21,500 nucleotides of DNA from Cochliopodium minus (GCA_024220525.1 JAMYWO010000379.1:1-21500), one strand, 5' to 3'; numbered from the stretch's first letter, positions 1-9,803 are shown. Numbers and translations are program-made. The notes: generated by a model from the sequence alone, not told the origin.

Positions 1-171
1 ATAAAAAATAAAAAATAAAAAATTGAAAAAATAAAAAAAAAAATGAAAAAAATATAAAAAAAAAATAAAATGAAAATAAAATAAAAGGTAATAAAAAATA
101 ATAAAAATGAAATTTTAAAAAATATGAATAAAAATATGAATTAAAATAATAAAATAAAAAACAAATTTTAC
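1..171 (-). other. Partial intron of the phospholipase B-like gene
   Basis: Almost pure A/T sequence, T-rich in the sense of the minus-strand gene. It begins with a GTAAAA donor directly after the exon ending in LYIAE. The acceptor lies outside the window. No coding signal is visible. Confidence 0.7.
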
Positions 172-2367
172 TTCAGCAATGTAAAGGGTCCCTGGTTTGA
201 GGGTTGAAGACTTTGGTTCGAACTGTTTAAAGTCAGTGACGATCCATCTATAAAAAGAAAATTAATAATAATAATAATAAAAAAAAAAAAAAAAACAGAT
301 GAATCGATTTCTTACTGATTGTTGTAAGTTCCTGAGTTGTATTTGCTGAATGCATCAACCCACCAGAATCCTTTGATCAAAACAAAAATAAAAATGAGCA
401 AATAAAAGTTTGATCAATCAGAATTTCAAAAGAATAATATAAAAAAAAAAATCATAAAAAAAAAAACGAGAAAATGAAAAATAAAAAAATAAATAAAAAT
501 TGACAAAAAAAAATGATAATTTGAAAAAATTGTAAATAATAGGAGTTAAAATCAAAAAAAAAATTCAAAAAAAAAAAAATTAATAAAAAATTAATAAAAA
601 ATTAATAAAAAATAAAAAATAAAATAAAAAAAATATTAAATCAAAAATATGAAAAAAAAATCAAAATAAAATCAAATAATTTCACCGGAAGAAGCGATTT
701 GGTTGGCAACCATAACTCTGGTCCATGATAAGACGGATTGAGGCTTGACATATTGCAACAAAGTTTTGTTCATGATACCGTTGGTGGTTTCAATGACAGA
801 GAGACCCTTGTCAGTTACGTAGAAGTCATCCTTGAAAAAAAATAAAAAAATAAAAAAAAAATAAAAAAAATAAAAAAATTAAATTTAAAATGATGAAAAA
901 TATTAAAAAAATATCTTATTTGTGTATTTTTTGTTACAATACTGCTCAAAGTACCAGGGTAAGCGGAGAAAGAAATCTTGGATGAGATTGCATTGTTGTA
1001 TTGCAAGCTGTAGATCTTGTAGGTTCTCAACATGGTGAACTACAGACAAAAAAAAAGGTAAAAAATTTGAAAAAAAATAAATAAATCAAAATAAATAAAA
1101 ATTAATAAATAAATCAAAATAAATAAAAATCAAAATGTAATAATAAAAAAAAAAAAAAAAAATAAAAAAAAATTATTTTATTACAAACACATTCCAAGTT
1201 GTGTGTCCTGTAAACAAGTCGGATCTGTCACCTAAAGATCAATTAATTTTTTTAATTAAAAAAGGGAAGCATTTGAAATTTTACCACTCAACTTGATCAA
1301 AGCAGAGCAGTGAGATTCTGCAATGTGCTTTTGGTACTGCTCCATTCTGATCATTCTTTCGTTTTTATTGTTGTCGAGGTACATCATCTAAGAGCGGGAA
1401 AAAAAAATTGGTTAGAAAATAATGATATTCAAAAAAATGATAAGAAAAAGAATTATTTGTAATAAAATGATATTATCTAGAAATTATTTCTTTGATAAAA
1501 ATGATTAAAATATTTACATCCAAAATACATCTGTCTCCTCCAGTATTAATGATGATCAAATCGATGATCTTCATTTCTCTTTGTGCCTCAGTGACGTGAT
1601 CATTGTACCCTTGCAACATACCTTCCATTTGAGCATAAAGGAGTTCAACCTAAGAAGAAAAAAAAAATTATTTAAAAAAAAAAAACAATAGGAGGAAATT
1701 ATTATTATGAATAGGAGAATTATTCTTGTAAAAAATAAAAAAAAAATTTTCTTTACTTGGGTCCAAAAGATTTTGTTTTCTGTTTTTGCTTGTGCCATTT
1801 GTTTGGTCCATTGGTAATTTTGGTCGAGCCAATTCAATTCAGCTTGAGGGATAGAGTAGTTGGTGTATGATTCCAAGTTGTTGAGATAGGTATACCAAAT
1901 AGATTCGACATCAACTGCACCTTCTAAATATCCTGCTGCGTAAGCCAAATCTAAGTCAGATGCTCCTGCTGTTATTTTTTATTTAATTGAAAGTTTGTCA
2001 GTAAAAATGATTTAATCCAATTTAATATAGATCTCATTATCAAATCAATCAATATCTTATATTAAAAAAGATCCATTATATAAGATATTTTATCCTTATA
2101 AATTTTGATTATTTAATTATTTGGACATAGAACTATCAAAATATGTAAAAATCTTGAAACATAATTCTTACAATGAGGATTTGTTGTAATATATAATTTG
2201 TTCCATCCTTTGGTTCTTGAATCCTTATCATAATCTCCAAATGCCAATGCAGAAGAGCTGGATCCTTGCTCGAGGAAAAATCTTCCATCACCAGATTTGG
2301 ATACGTAATACTTTTTACAATTAACGATCAAAAAGATCAATGAGAGAATTAACAAGATATTCTTCAT
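172..2367 (-). CDS. Phospholipase B-like (PLBD family) secreted hydrolase, C-terminus beyond left edge
   Basis: Family role: N-terminal-nucleophile amidase/lipase-type hydrolases of lysosomes or the secretory path. I assembled nine in-phase exons: 2172-2367, 1757-1968, 1518-1649, 1285-1387, 1185-1231, 938-1039, 686-830, 316-370 and 172-247, giving 356 residues. The first 17 residues (MKNILLILSLIFLIVNC) are a signal peptide. Family blocks follow in order: WNKLYITTNP, AYAAGYLEG, HCSALIKLSGDRSDLFTGHT, MLRTYKIYSLQYN, SFSAYPGTLSS, DDFYVTDKGLSVIETTNG, YNSGTYNNQW and DFKQFEPKSSTLKPGTLYIAE. Cys207 in HCSALIK matches the Cys that becomes the nucleophile after self-cleavage in mammalian PLBD2. Members have roughly 550 residues, so about a third is missing. 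A GT donor at 171-170 opens an intron that leaves the window. The gene is divergent from the RWP-RK gene. Family assignment is very secure; the substrate is not known. Confidence 0.93.
579..625. repeat. Short tandem ATTAATAAAAA repeat
   Basis: About three direct copies of the 11-mer ATTAATAAAAA, running into AATAAAA units. It lies in the 315-nt intron between exons 7 and 8 of the phospholipase B-like gene (371-685). It is a simple-sequence expansion with no sign of function. Confidence 0.6.
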
Positions 2368-3061
2368 TTTTTTTTTTTTTTTTTTTTTTTTTGATCAGAA
2401 TTTTCTTTTTCTATTTCTTTTTTTATTTTCACCAGATTTTAATCAGCAAATTGTGAATTTGCAACATTGAAACATGAAATTCAACAGAACAAATTTTTAA
2501 ATATCAAATTGAAAGTGGGTGCATATTTTATTAATTAATTTTATTTTGAAAAGACGAATTGGAACTCAAAATAATCTCTCTAAATTTATTTCATATTGTT
2601 TCGGAAACTTTTTTCAAGAACTGTGTTTTAAAAATTTTTGATATTATAACCACATTTTCTAAATTTGCACTGAAATTAACACTTCAAGATAGATGTTTTC
2701 TAAACATATCTTTTTAGGTATTTAAATCCAATTATGACCTTCATATTTGAATTTTTCAGAAATTTTTAAATTTATTTTCGAAAATTTCTTAAAATCCTTT
2801 TCAACGTTTGTTTAATAGTTTAAGAATTGTTGAAGATATTCTCAAGTATTTAATGTCTTAAATTTCGAGATAAAGCCAATTAATAAATTAAAAATACCTC
2901 CAAAGTAGATTATTACCTAAATTCGAAAAAGTAAATCCCTTACCATTACTTGATATTCAGGAAATATAAGTAAAATATAGAAAAATAATTAATGAAAGGA
3001 TTTTAATAATAAATAAAATATAAAAAATTATAAAAAGGGCTTTCAATAAAAAATATTAAAA
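2368..3061. promoter_or_regulatory. Divergent intergenic region (shared promoter space)
   Basis: This 694-nt stretch separates two genes transcribed away from each other: phospholipase B-like to the left and RWP-RK to the right. It opens next to the left ATG with a pure T run of about 24 nt (2368-2391), which is an A run in that gene's 5' leader. The centre (2400-2950) is less homopolymeric than the introns. I found no open frame with coding character, no RNA gene and no specific binding site. The promoter role is inferred only from position. Confidence 0.55.
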
Positions 3062-4078
3062 ATGGAAAATAATTCTCAGATAGAAGGAAAGCCTATGCCT
3101 ATGGAACCCAATGTATTTGTCAATGTAGATTCTATACCAGATTGGCATCCAACATTATTAGAGAAATCAAGATCAAGAAGAGATCCCATTTTGAGAACAA
3201 AAAATATATCATTAAATTCAAGATTACAAATAAAAAGCAGTCCATCATTTAAATCATCAAATATAAATAATTTGCTCAACGATGATGAAAATAAAAATAT
3301 ATTCGATAACAACAACAATATGGACATGCAAAATGAAATCATCAATCAAAATATAGATAAACAAAATAATAATTCTTCATATGACGATATGAATGACAAT
3401 TCTAGCGAATCCTATTCTACAAATGACGATTCTAAAAGCATCATCGAATGGATGAATGCCAAGCAGAAAAAATCCCAATCTGTTCCTAGAAATTTTGAAC
3501 GAATCAATTTAAATAGTGATAATTCTTCTCCCATTGGATCCCCTATGCGCAATATGGATTCAAAAAAAAGTACCAAAATCTTGAAAAATAAAAAATATAA
3601 TTATAATTTATATATCCCCAAAATAAAATTAATTATTTTACTATTTTCTCTTAAATTCAGGAAAGGAATTTGAGAAAAAGGATATAAATAATGATCCTAA
3701 CGACAAAAACTGGACATTATCACCTAATCTCAAAAATTTAGAAAAACAAAACACTGTAAAAAAAAAAAATTATTTTATTCTTCCAAATTTATTTTTTATT
3801 ATTATATAATCACCCGCACATAAATTTATGTTATTCTTTATTTTTTCAAAGGTATGGGTGGATATCAGTTGTATCTTGCATCTTCCTCAAAAAGAGGCAT
3901 CTAGGGTTTTGGGCATCTCTGGATCTTTGCTCTGCAAGAGATATAAAGAATCCACCAACAATAGGAAATGGCCACATAGGATGATGAAGAAGGTAAAAGA
4001 AAAAACCAATATGGATTTTATTTATTAAAGAAAATTGAGAAATATGAAAAAAAATATAAAATTCCTCTTAAGAAATAA
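3062..4078 (+). CDS. RWP-RK domain transcription factor-like protein
   Basis: RWP-RK proteins bind DNA; the family includes plant NIN/NLP and MID factors and also has members in amoebae. Exons 3062-3569, 3661-3755 and 3852-3992 join in phase 1 and phase 0. Exon 1 is an N/S/D-rich low-complexity arm of about 169 residues, with SPIG and SP sites. Exon 3 carries the domain: ISCILHLPQKEASRVLGIS, then SLLCKRYKES, then KWPHR, which matches the RWPxRK signature with K for the first R. The 3' end is ambiguous. A 38-nt intron (3993-4030) leads to KIEKYEKKYKIPLKK and a stop at 4078. Reading on without splicing stops at 4028. A 458-nt intron could join in phase to 4451. I prefer 4078 because the added helix resembles the usual continuation. 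The start is the first ATG, after an A-rich leader. Confidence 0.8.
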
Positions 4079-4202
4079 CAAAAAAAATTTTTCGAAAACA
4101 ATATTTGAATAATTTAATTTTTTCATATAAATCAGAAAAAAAAATATAAATCTCTTAAAAATAAAATAATTATTAATCCCAAATATCATAAGGAAAAATA
4201 AT

Positions 4203-4222
4203 TTGCATAATTATGCGAATCA
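4203..4222. repeat. Near-perfect palindrome around GCATAATTATGC
   Basis: The core GCATAATTATGC is self-complementary. The flanks ATTT and GAAT extend it to 20 nt with one T/G mismatch. Each half resembles an octamer-like ATGCAAAT/ATGCGAAT word. A smaller hairpin (CATAC-ACT-GTATG) follows within about 15 nt. It is non-coding, upstream of the CDS at 4463. Confidence 0.65.
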
Positions 4223-4305
4223 CCATACACTGTATGTTATATCAATTGTATATTAGAAGTTATATCTCCAATATAGAGATGAATGATTTTTTTTATCGTG
4301 TTAAA

Positions 4306-4335
4306 AATATGTGTCTGGAGGTCCAGACACATATT
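4306..4335. repeat. Perfect inverted repeat, 14-bp arms with 2-nt centre
   Basis: The left arm AATATGTGTCTGGA (4306-4319) is exactly complementary to the right arm TCCAGACACATATT (4322-4335), with GG between them. A-rich sequence flanks it on the right. It could form an RNA hairpin or a cruciform, or serve as a dimeric protein site. It is by far the best inverted repeat I noticed in the window. Confidence 0.85.
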
Positions 4336-4462
4336 AAAAAAGAAAAAAAAATTTCCCCTTATGTATAAATTAAAATATGTTCGGATAAAATAAATGAATA
4401 AGATTTTTAAGATATAAAATTTTTTTTGATTATCATTTGATTAAATTAAGGTACGCAAAGAG

Positions 4463-4747
4463 ATGACCGATCCACAAACAGAAGACAACGAACAGAAGGA
4501 TCCAAAAATGTTCAGACAACTACAACGCATGAAGGAGCACTGCAGCAAGCCCGCTCGAATCCGCCTCACCAGGCCTGTCGAATGCCATGATGACGACTAC
4601 GTTCTTGTCAACGGTCCTGCTAAGAATACTCTCATCCTTCTTCCTAAGAATCAATCTCACAATTATCAAATTAGCTCTCCTAGTCGAAACGGCGAAGATT
4701 CTAATCAGATGGTCGACGATTCTAATTCTGAGGATTTCAATTTTTGA
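4463..4747 (+). CDS. Small hydrophilic protein of unknown function
   Basis: An open frame of 94 residues. I do not recognise a family. The first half is mixed-charge (MFRQLQRMKEHCSKPARIRL). The middle (VECHDDDYVLVNGPAKNTLILLPK) could form a small beta unit. The last 30 residues are acidic and Ser/Asn-rich. Codon choice is much richer in G/C third positions (CGC, CTC, GTC, AAC, CTT) than in the RWP-RK exons upstream. That argues both that it is truly coding and that it is a separate, perhaps well-expressed gene. The frame stays open for four codons upstream (VRKE) to an AG at 4449-4450, so it could instead be a 3' exon of the RWP-RK gene. It ends in TGA. Confidence 0.6.
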   Translation: MTDPQTEDNEQKDPKMFRQLQRMKEHCSKPARIRLTRPVECHDDDYVLVNGPAKNTLILLPKNQSHNYQISSPSRNGEDSNQMVDDSNSEDFNF

Positions 4748-5126
4748 AAAAAAAAAAACCAAAAAAAAAAACAACAAACATTTTCTTTACGGCTTTCTTT
4801 ACATAATCCACTTTTTTCTTTTTATCTTATTTTCTATCTTTTTTTTTGGTGTAACTAAAGATAGAATCTCTTATAAAAACTTTTTGTTTATTAAAGAAAT
4901 ATTTGTTTTCATACTTTTTTTATTTGTCTTATAAAAACCTTCTTTTTGCAAAAAAATATTTTTTCTTGTCACTTTTTACTTTGGGATTAAGGTACTTGTG
5001 GAGTACACTCAGTCTAACATTTCATCTTTTGAAGAAAAATTGGCAGTTATAATTTATATAATTTTTTTGTCAGTTAAAAAAGAAACTGAAATAAAAAGCG
5101 CCATTTATATAAAAAAAAAAAAAAAA
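4748..5126. other. Intergenic spacer upstream of the EED-like gene
   Basis: 379 nt of T-rich then mixed sequence. The 10-mer ATTAAGGTAC occurs at 4986-4995 and also at 4445-4454, each before a start codon (132 and 9 nt away). A frame open from 4998 runs into the EED-like ATG, but it has no ATG of its own and is poor as protein. I see nothing else. Confidence 0.45.
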
Positions 5127-6339
5127 ATGGAAACTAATAATTTGAAAAGAACACATGTTAAAGAAGAAGAAGAGATAAATCAAAAAAGATTGAAGAAATC
5201 TGAAAAGGATTTATCGATTAGCGAAAAAATTAAGGATTATATCCTCAAATTAATCATCAAAGAAAATCACAATCAACCAATAATCCAGGTGCTCTTCAAT
5301 AATACAAGCGAGGATAAAAAAAATCTGGTGGCATTTGTATCTTCAGAGCAGATAAACATCTATGATAACAAACATTTCGACCATTATCTTGATTTATTCA
5401 TGAAATACGAAAATGTCGAGATCCCAGAAAACAAAGGAAGAGTAATATAATCCCTTTTTACTTTTCTTTTTGACATAATTCAATTTGTTATCGAAAATTT
5501 TAACCTCTAACTTTTAAAATTTAAATAAATAGGAAAGAGCGTTTAATACATGCTGCTGGATTCAACCAAAAGATATTACTGAATCATTCCTTTTGGTAGG
5601 GGGAAAAGATAATTTGATTCATGTGATGAGCCTTCAAAAATGCAAAGTGATCAAGCTTTTGACAGGACATGAGGGACAAATCTTGGCCTTGGAAAGAGTA
5701 CCAAGAAAAAACGAAGAAGCAATATCACTATCTGCTGACAATACATTGAGACAATGGGACGTTGAAAAAGGAACATGCTTGGCAGTATATCATTATGATG
5801 GATTAGCAAATTGTATTGCCATTGATATCGATACAAACTCTCTCTTCTGTTCAATCAAGGATGAAATAAGGGTATGGGATTTAAACAATAAAGTTGGAAG
5901 CAAAACTATCGAGATTCAATTTGAAGAGAGCTCTGTGCTCGAGACTAATCCCCACAAGAAATCTACAGTCGATCAAATCAGGATGATATCTGGATCGATC
6001 GTCTCAAAATCAAAGGATGGAAGAATCATGGTATGGGATAGAGAATCAGGAAAAATTGACAGAGAATTCAAATTGAAATCAAAACTCCTTGGAAGATTCG
6101 ACGTGAGTTGTGACGACAGTTTGTTGGCTGTTGGTAACCAAAAAGGATCCATCATGATTTTTGATTTCCAATCCAGTAAAATGGTCAACAAATTCAAGTT
6201 TAAAAGATCCAAGAAGCCGATCAACGATGTTGCCTTTGATCCAAACCTCAATAATATCATCGCTGCTTCTGAGCCTTTCATCTGGAGATGGGAACATCAG
6301 CCTGACTTGGAATCTCATTTGGAAAAAAAAATAATTTAA
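5127..6339 (+). CDS. EED/ESC/FIE-type WD40 protein (Polycomb repressive complex 2 core subunit homolog)
   Basis: EED is the WD40 propeller of PRC2. It holds EZH2 in an active form and reads H3K27me3. Two exons, 5127-5441 and 5533-6339, join in phase 0 to give 373 residues (human EED has 441). A K/E-rich nuclear tail (NLKRTHVKEEEEINQKRLKK) precedes the propeller. Blocks align with human EED in order: ENHNQPIIQVLFN with EDHNQPLFGVQFN; NTCCWIQP with YTCAWTYD; LTGHEGQIL with YVGHGNAIN; LSADNTLRQWDVEKGT with VSKDHALRLWNIQTDT; ISGSIVSKSKDGRIMVWD with LGDLILSKSCENAIVCWK; LLGRFD with ILGRFD; LLAVGNQKGSIMIFD with MLALGNQVGKLYVWD; and ASEPFIWRWE with CDDASIWRWD. The aromatic-cage residues appear absent. 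ATG 5127 is the first ATG, after an A run. Confidence 0.88.
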
Positions 6340-6535
6340 ATATTATTTTCTTTTTTTGCCAAGAATATTTTGAAATTATTTTTTCAAAGAATAAATATTC
6401 ATCTTTTTTGATTCTTTCTTAAAAATTATTAAAAATATAAATAATAAAAAAATTAAAAAAAAAATTCTTATTGTTTTTTTATAAACACATATTTGTTAAA
6501 TATAAATTTTTTTTCCTCAAATATAAAATCACACA

Positions 6536-8839
6536 ATGAGAAGATCAAAAGTGGCACCAACTAAAAATGGTAAAATATATCCAAAATTAAAAATAATGAT
6601 AAATATAAAATAATTGTTGCAATTTCTCAACAAATAAAATTTTATTTCTCCATCAATTTGAAAAAAAAAAATAAAACAATATTTAATATATCAAACAGCA
6701 ACAACTGAAAGCTCACCAAAAAAAAGAAAGAATGATGATGATGAGAAAGAAGAGAAAGAAGAGGTGAAAAAACCAAAGATAGTAAAAAAACCAGTCACAA
6801 AAGCAAAAGAAACAAAAACTGTGGCTAAAAAAGCATCAAAAAAAACAGTTAAAAAGAAAAAAGATGATGATGAAGATATGAAAGATAGTGATGAAGATAA
6901 GGATAAAGAAGAGGATAAAGATAGTGATGAGGATGAGAAAAAGAAAGTTAAAAAACCAACAAAAAAATCTGCACCAAAAAAAAAAGCAGCAGATAAAGAT
7001 ACAGATGGAACAGATAAGCCTGCCAAAAAAACCACAAAAAAGGCAGCAAAATCAAAAGAAGTAGCAAAACCCAAAGAAACAAAAGAAAAGCCAGTGAAGG
7101 CGAAAGAAACAAAAGCAAAAGAAACGGTGAAAAAATCAGTAAAAAAGAATGCAAAGAAGAAGGAGGATGATAAATCTGAAGATAAATCAGAAGATAAAGA
7201 AGATGATAAAAAGGAGGAAAAGAAAGAGGAGAAGAAGGAAGAGAAGAAAGATGAGGAGAAGAAGAAGGAGGATGGAGGGGATGATGATAAGAAAGAAACT
7301 TTAGAGAAACCACCAAAGAAAACAAGTCCGAAAGGAGGAGCAGCAAAAACACCCACAAAGAAAAAAGCAGCTGCAAAAACAGAAAAGAAAACCACAGAGA
7401 AGACGCCATCAAAGACACCTGGAAAAACCGCAAAGAATAAAGAAGACAAGAAAGATGCTCCAAAGAAAGATCCTCCCACAAAGAAATCTCCCACAAAGAA
7501 AGTAGGAGAGCCCAAGAAGAAGGAGGGGGAGAAAGATAAGAAGAAGAAGGAGAAGAAAGAAAAGAAGGAAAAGAAAAAGGAAGAAGAAGAGGAGGATGAT
7601 GAGGAGATCGTTGAAGAAGAGCCTGTTGAAGAGAAGGATGAGGGATCTTTGGAACTTAAAGATGAGGATAGCAATGAGGATATTGAATATAATACCAAAA
7701 GGGAGCAACATAGCAGAACAGTAACCACTCCCAAAACCTCCAAATATGTGATCTGCCATACTTCCTTGGATGTCGATCAATTGGACTTCTTCGATCAAAT
7801 AAAACCATTGTATAAAAGAGAAATCATCCACACAGAAGACATCAATGCTGCAACTCATCTCTTGCTTGGCGCCAAAAAAAGAACAATCAAATTGTTCGGT
7901 GCCATTGCAAAAGGTATCCCAATCATCGGAGCAGAATGGCTCACACAAATAATGGAAAAGTCGGAGATGGTTGATCCTTCAGATTTCATCATCCCTAAGG
8001 ATTGGTTTCCTGGATACCAAAGGAGTTTGAAAGACAAAGGTAGAATCTTTAATGACAAGGTTTTCTTAGTGGATGCCAACAACACTGCTCCTCCTCAAGT
8101 CGAGTTGGAGGAGTTGATTGATTGTGCTGGTGGGAAGGTTCACTACGAAAACAAGAAGGAAGAAGAAGAGGAAGAGGAGGAGGAAGAGGAAGAATCTTCC
8201 CAAGAGGAACACATTGATTACTTTATCACTCCTTACATCCAATCTACCCAAAGTGATACCATCAACGTTAATGCAAAGTGGGTCATCGAGAGTATTTTCA
8301 ACTATGAGCTTCAAGATCCAAATGAATTCAAACCCGATGAAGAAAAGCCCAAACCTACTGCTAGACCCAAAAAGCCAAAGAAAAAGGAGGGAGAAGAAGA
8401 AGACGGGAAAGAAGACAAAGATGAGGCTCCTCCAAAGAAGCCCGTCAAAAAAGCAATCAAACCCAAAGAGCCAATCAAAAAGGCAACTAAAAAGGGCAAT
8501 GTCAAAAAGGCTGCTTCCAAGAAAAACCCCGCCAAAGGAAAGAAAGATGCAACTCCTTCTCCCAAAGATGTCACGGAAAAGGAAAACAAACAAAGTGGTG
8601 AGAAGAAAGAAGATGAGATCAAAGAGAAAGAGGATGAGAAGAAGGTTGATGATATGGATGTCGAGACCGATAAAGAAGATAACAAGAAGCCTTCCGAAGA
8701 GGAAAAAATTGAAGAGGAAACTAAAGTTAATGAAGAAGTCAAGGAAGATATCAAGGATGGTGAAATCAGGGAAGTTGAGGAAAACACCAACACAGATGGT
8801 GAAACTAAAATTGATGATGTTAAAACTGATGATGATTAA
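6536..8839 (+). CDS. Lysine/glutamate-rich nuclear protein with tandem BRCT domains
   Basis: Exons 6536-6569 and 6699-8839 join in phase 1 (MRRSKVAPTKNATTESSPKKRK...) to give 724 residues. PKKRK is a classic nuclear signal. Residues 30-340 are a K/E/D/P/A/T tail with SPKK-, TPKK- and AAKK-like words, as in histone H1 or MDC1-like linkers. Residues about 359-440 form BRCT 1 (YVICHTSLDVDQ, THLLLGAKKRTIKLFGAI, GIPIIGAEWLTQIM). Residues about 460-545 form BRCT 2 (RIFNDKVFLVDANN, ELIDCAGGKV, IDYFITP, NVNAKWVIESIFNYEL), interrupted by a pure E run. A second basic/acidic tail follows to the end. The layout recalls DNA-damage readers such as MDC1 and PTIP, where a BRCT pair binds phosphoserine. Orthology cannot be set from this. 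The long opposite-strand frames are its low-complexity shadows. Confidence 0.88.
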
Positions 8840-9047
8840 TAAAAAGTTATTTAATTTTATATTTTTTGGGAAATTTAAAAAAAAAAATTGTTGATGCGTT
8901 TACAGTAAAATCTTTATTTTCTTTAAATCCTTTTAAATTTGATTTCATTATTTTAAGTATCTTGATTTCCACTCTTCTGCTTGGCTTTTGTAAGTTATTG
9001 AGAATCAATTTGAATTGAATAAATAAAACCACATTAATACTACAGCC

Positions 9048-9720
9048 ATGATCGACCTATTGTTCGATTCTTTGATAATAATGGATCATAAGAATGCACC
9101 TATAAGTGATGGTAAAATTTAAACTGTTTCACAATATTATGATATAAAAAAAAAACCTATGTCAAGTCAGAAGAATCGAAAGTTATTATGCTAGAACAAG
9201 ATCAACTCCGATCGTCCCTTTGATTACAGTATTATTAGGATTATCCGCAATCTCCCTAATTTATACACTGATAAAAAGAGGAGCAAAGAAAGATTATTTG
9301 GTAAATTTAGAAAAATAAAGTTATGACCTTTTTTCATTTGACATCAATTTAATTCAATGTTTGAAATAGGCATTATTTTTCTTTTTGATTTTAGCTCCAT
9401 TTTTCGCGTTAGGTAAATAAATTTTTAATGATCTATGAATTGAGGAATATGATGAATCAACTTTATAGTCATGGAGCCAGTAAATAAAAAATTTATTTTT
9501 ATCAATTGAAAATGGAAGTTAATAAAATTTTTAATTAAAGATTGAAGATGCTTGTATAACTAGTTCTCTTGACGAAAACCAACTCAGAACTGGTCTGTTT
9601 TATGTAGGTGTTGGACATATATTTACCATAGTGGCCATTTCCATTCTCATATTTTTTGAAATCGAAATTTTCTTCCCGCCAAAAAAAATTATAAAAAATG
9701 ATAAACCAAAAACAAATTAA
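9048..9720 (+). CDS. Small multi-pass membrane protein, five exons including an 11-nt microexon
   Basis: Model: 9048-9111, 9167-9300, 9370-9412, 9469-9479 and 9541-9720. All junctions are GT..AG and phases agree, giving 143 residues. It reads as a short soluble start, a basic YYARTRSTP segment, a first membrane helix (IVPLITVLLGLSAISLIYTL), KRGAKKDYL, a second helix (ALFFFLILAPFFALG), a loop with several acidic residues and a third helix (GLFYVGVGHIFTIVAISILI), then a charged tail. The RTRxxPxVPL pattern before helix 1 faintly resembles HIG1-domain proteins, but the rest does not, so I leave it unnamed. Support comes from consistent phase over four introns and coherent hydrophobicity. If the 11-nt exon is skipped, the frame stops at once in the next exon. 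Confidence 0.6.
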
Positions 9721-9803
9721 ATTTTGAAATTTATCCTTCATATAAGGATATCATTTTGATTTGAAATATTTCACCCTTTATATTATGATTTAAAATAAAA
9801 AAA

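Larger units (their letters stand above)
4079..4462. other. Non-coding interval with clustered palindromes (intergenic or long intron)
   Basis: No open frame here looks coding. It is an intergenic gap if the RWP-RK gene ends at 4078, or the end of a 458-nt intron if that gene splices to 4451. Within 4203-4335 several short inverted repeats lie almost end to end, including a perfect one with 14-bp arms. Base composition there is less A/T-simple than in the surrounding spacer. The short in-frame stretch just before ATG 4463 (VRKE, after an AG at 4449-4450) keeps the splice option open. Confidence 0.55.

Noticed and set aside
2395-3060. Additional small gene in the divergent spacer
   Set aside because: Short frames on both strands lack starts near splice signals and are interrupted by stops. 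Composition is non-coding.
4306-4335. Terminal inverted repeat of a DNA transposon
   Set aside because: Only one hairpin is present, with no target-site duplication and no second distant copy in the window. It is kept as a palindrome of unknown role.
4587-4934. 115-residue plus-strand hydrophobic frame
   Set aside because: It overlaps the small CDS in another frame and runs into T-rich spacer; the Phe/Leu content comes from poly-T.
6691-7743. 350-residue minus-strand frame rich in Ser and Phe
   Set aside because: It is the mirror of the K/E/D-rich repeats of the BRCT gene (AAG/GAG/GAT codons read as CTT/CTC/ATC). It has no domain and the plus strand is clearly coding.
8118-8894. 258-residue plus-strand K/R-rich frame
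   Set aside because: Out-of-phase shadow of the same low-complexity region; it overlaps BRCT 2, which is in the true frame.
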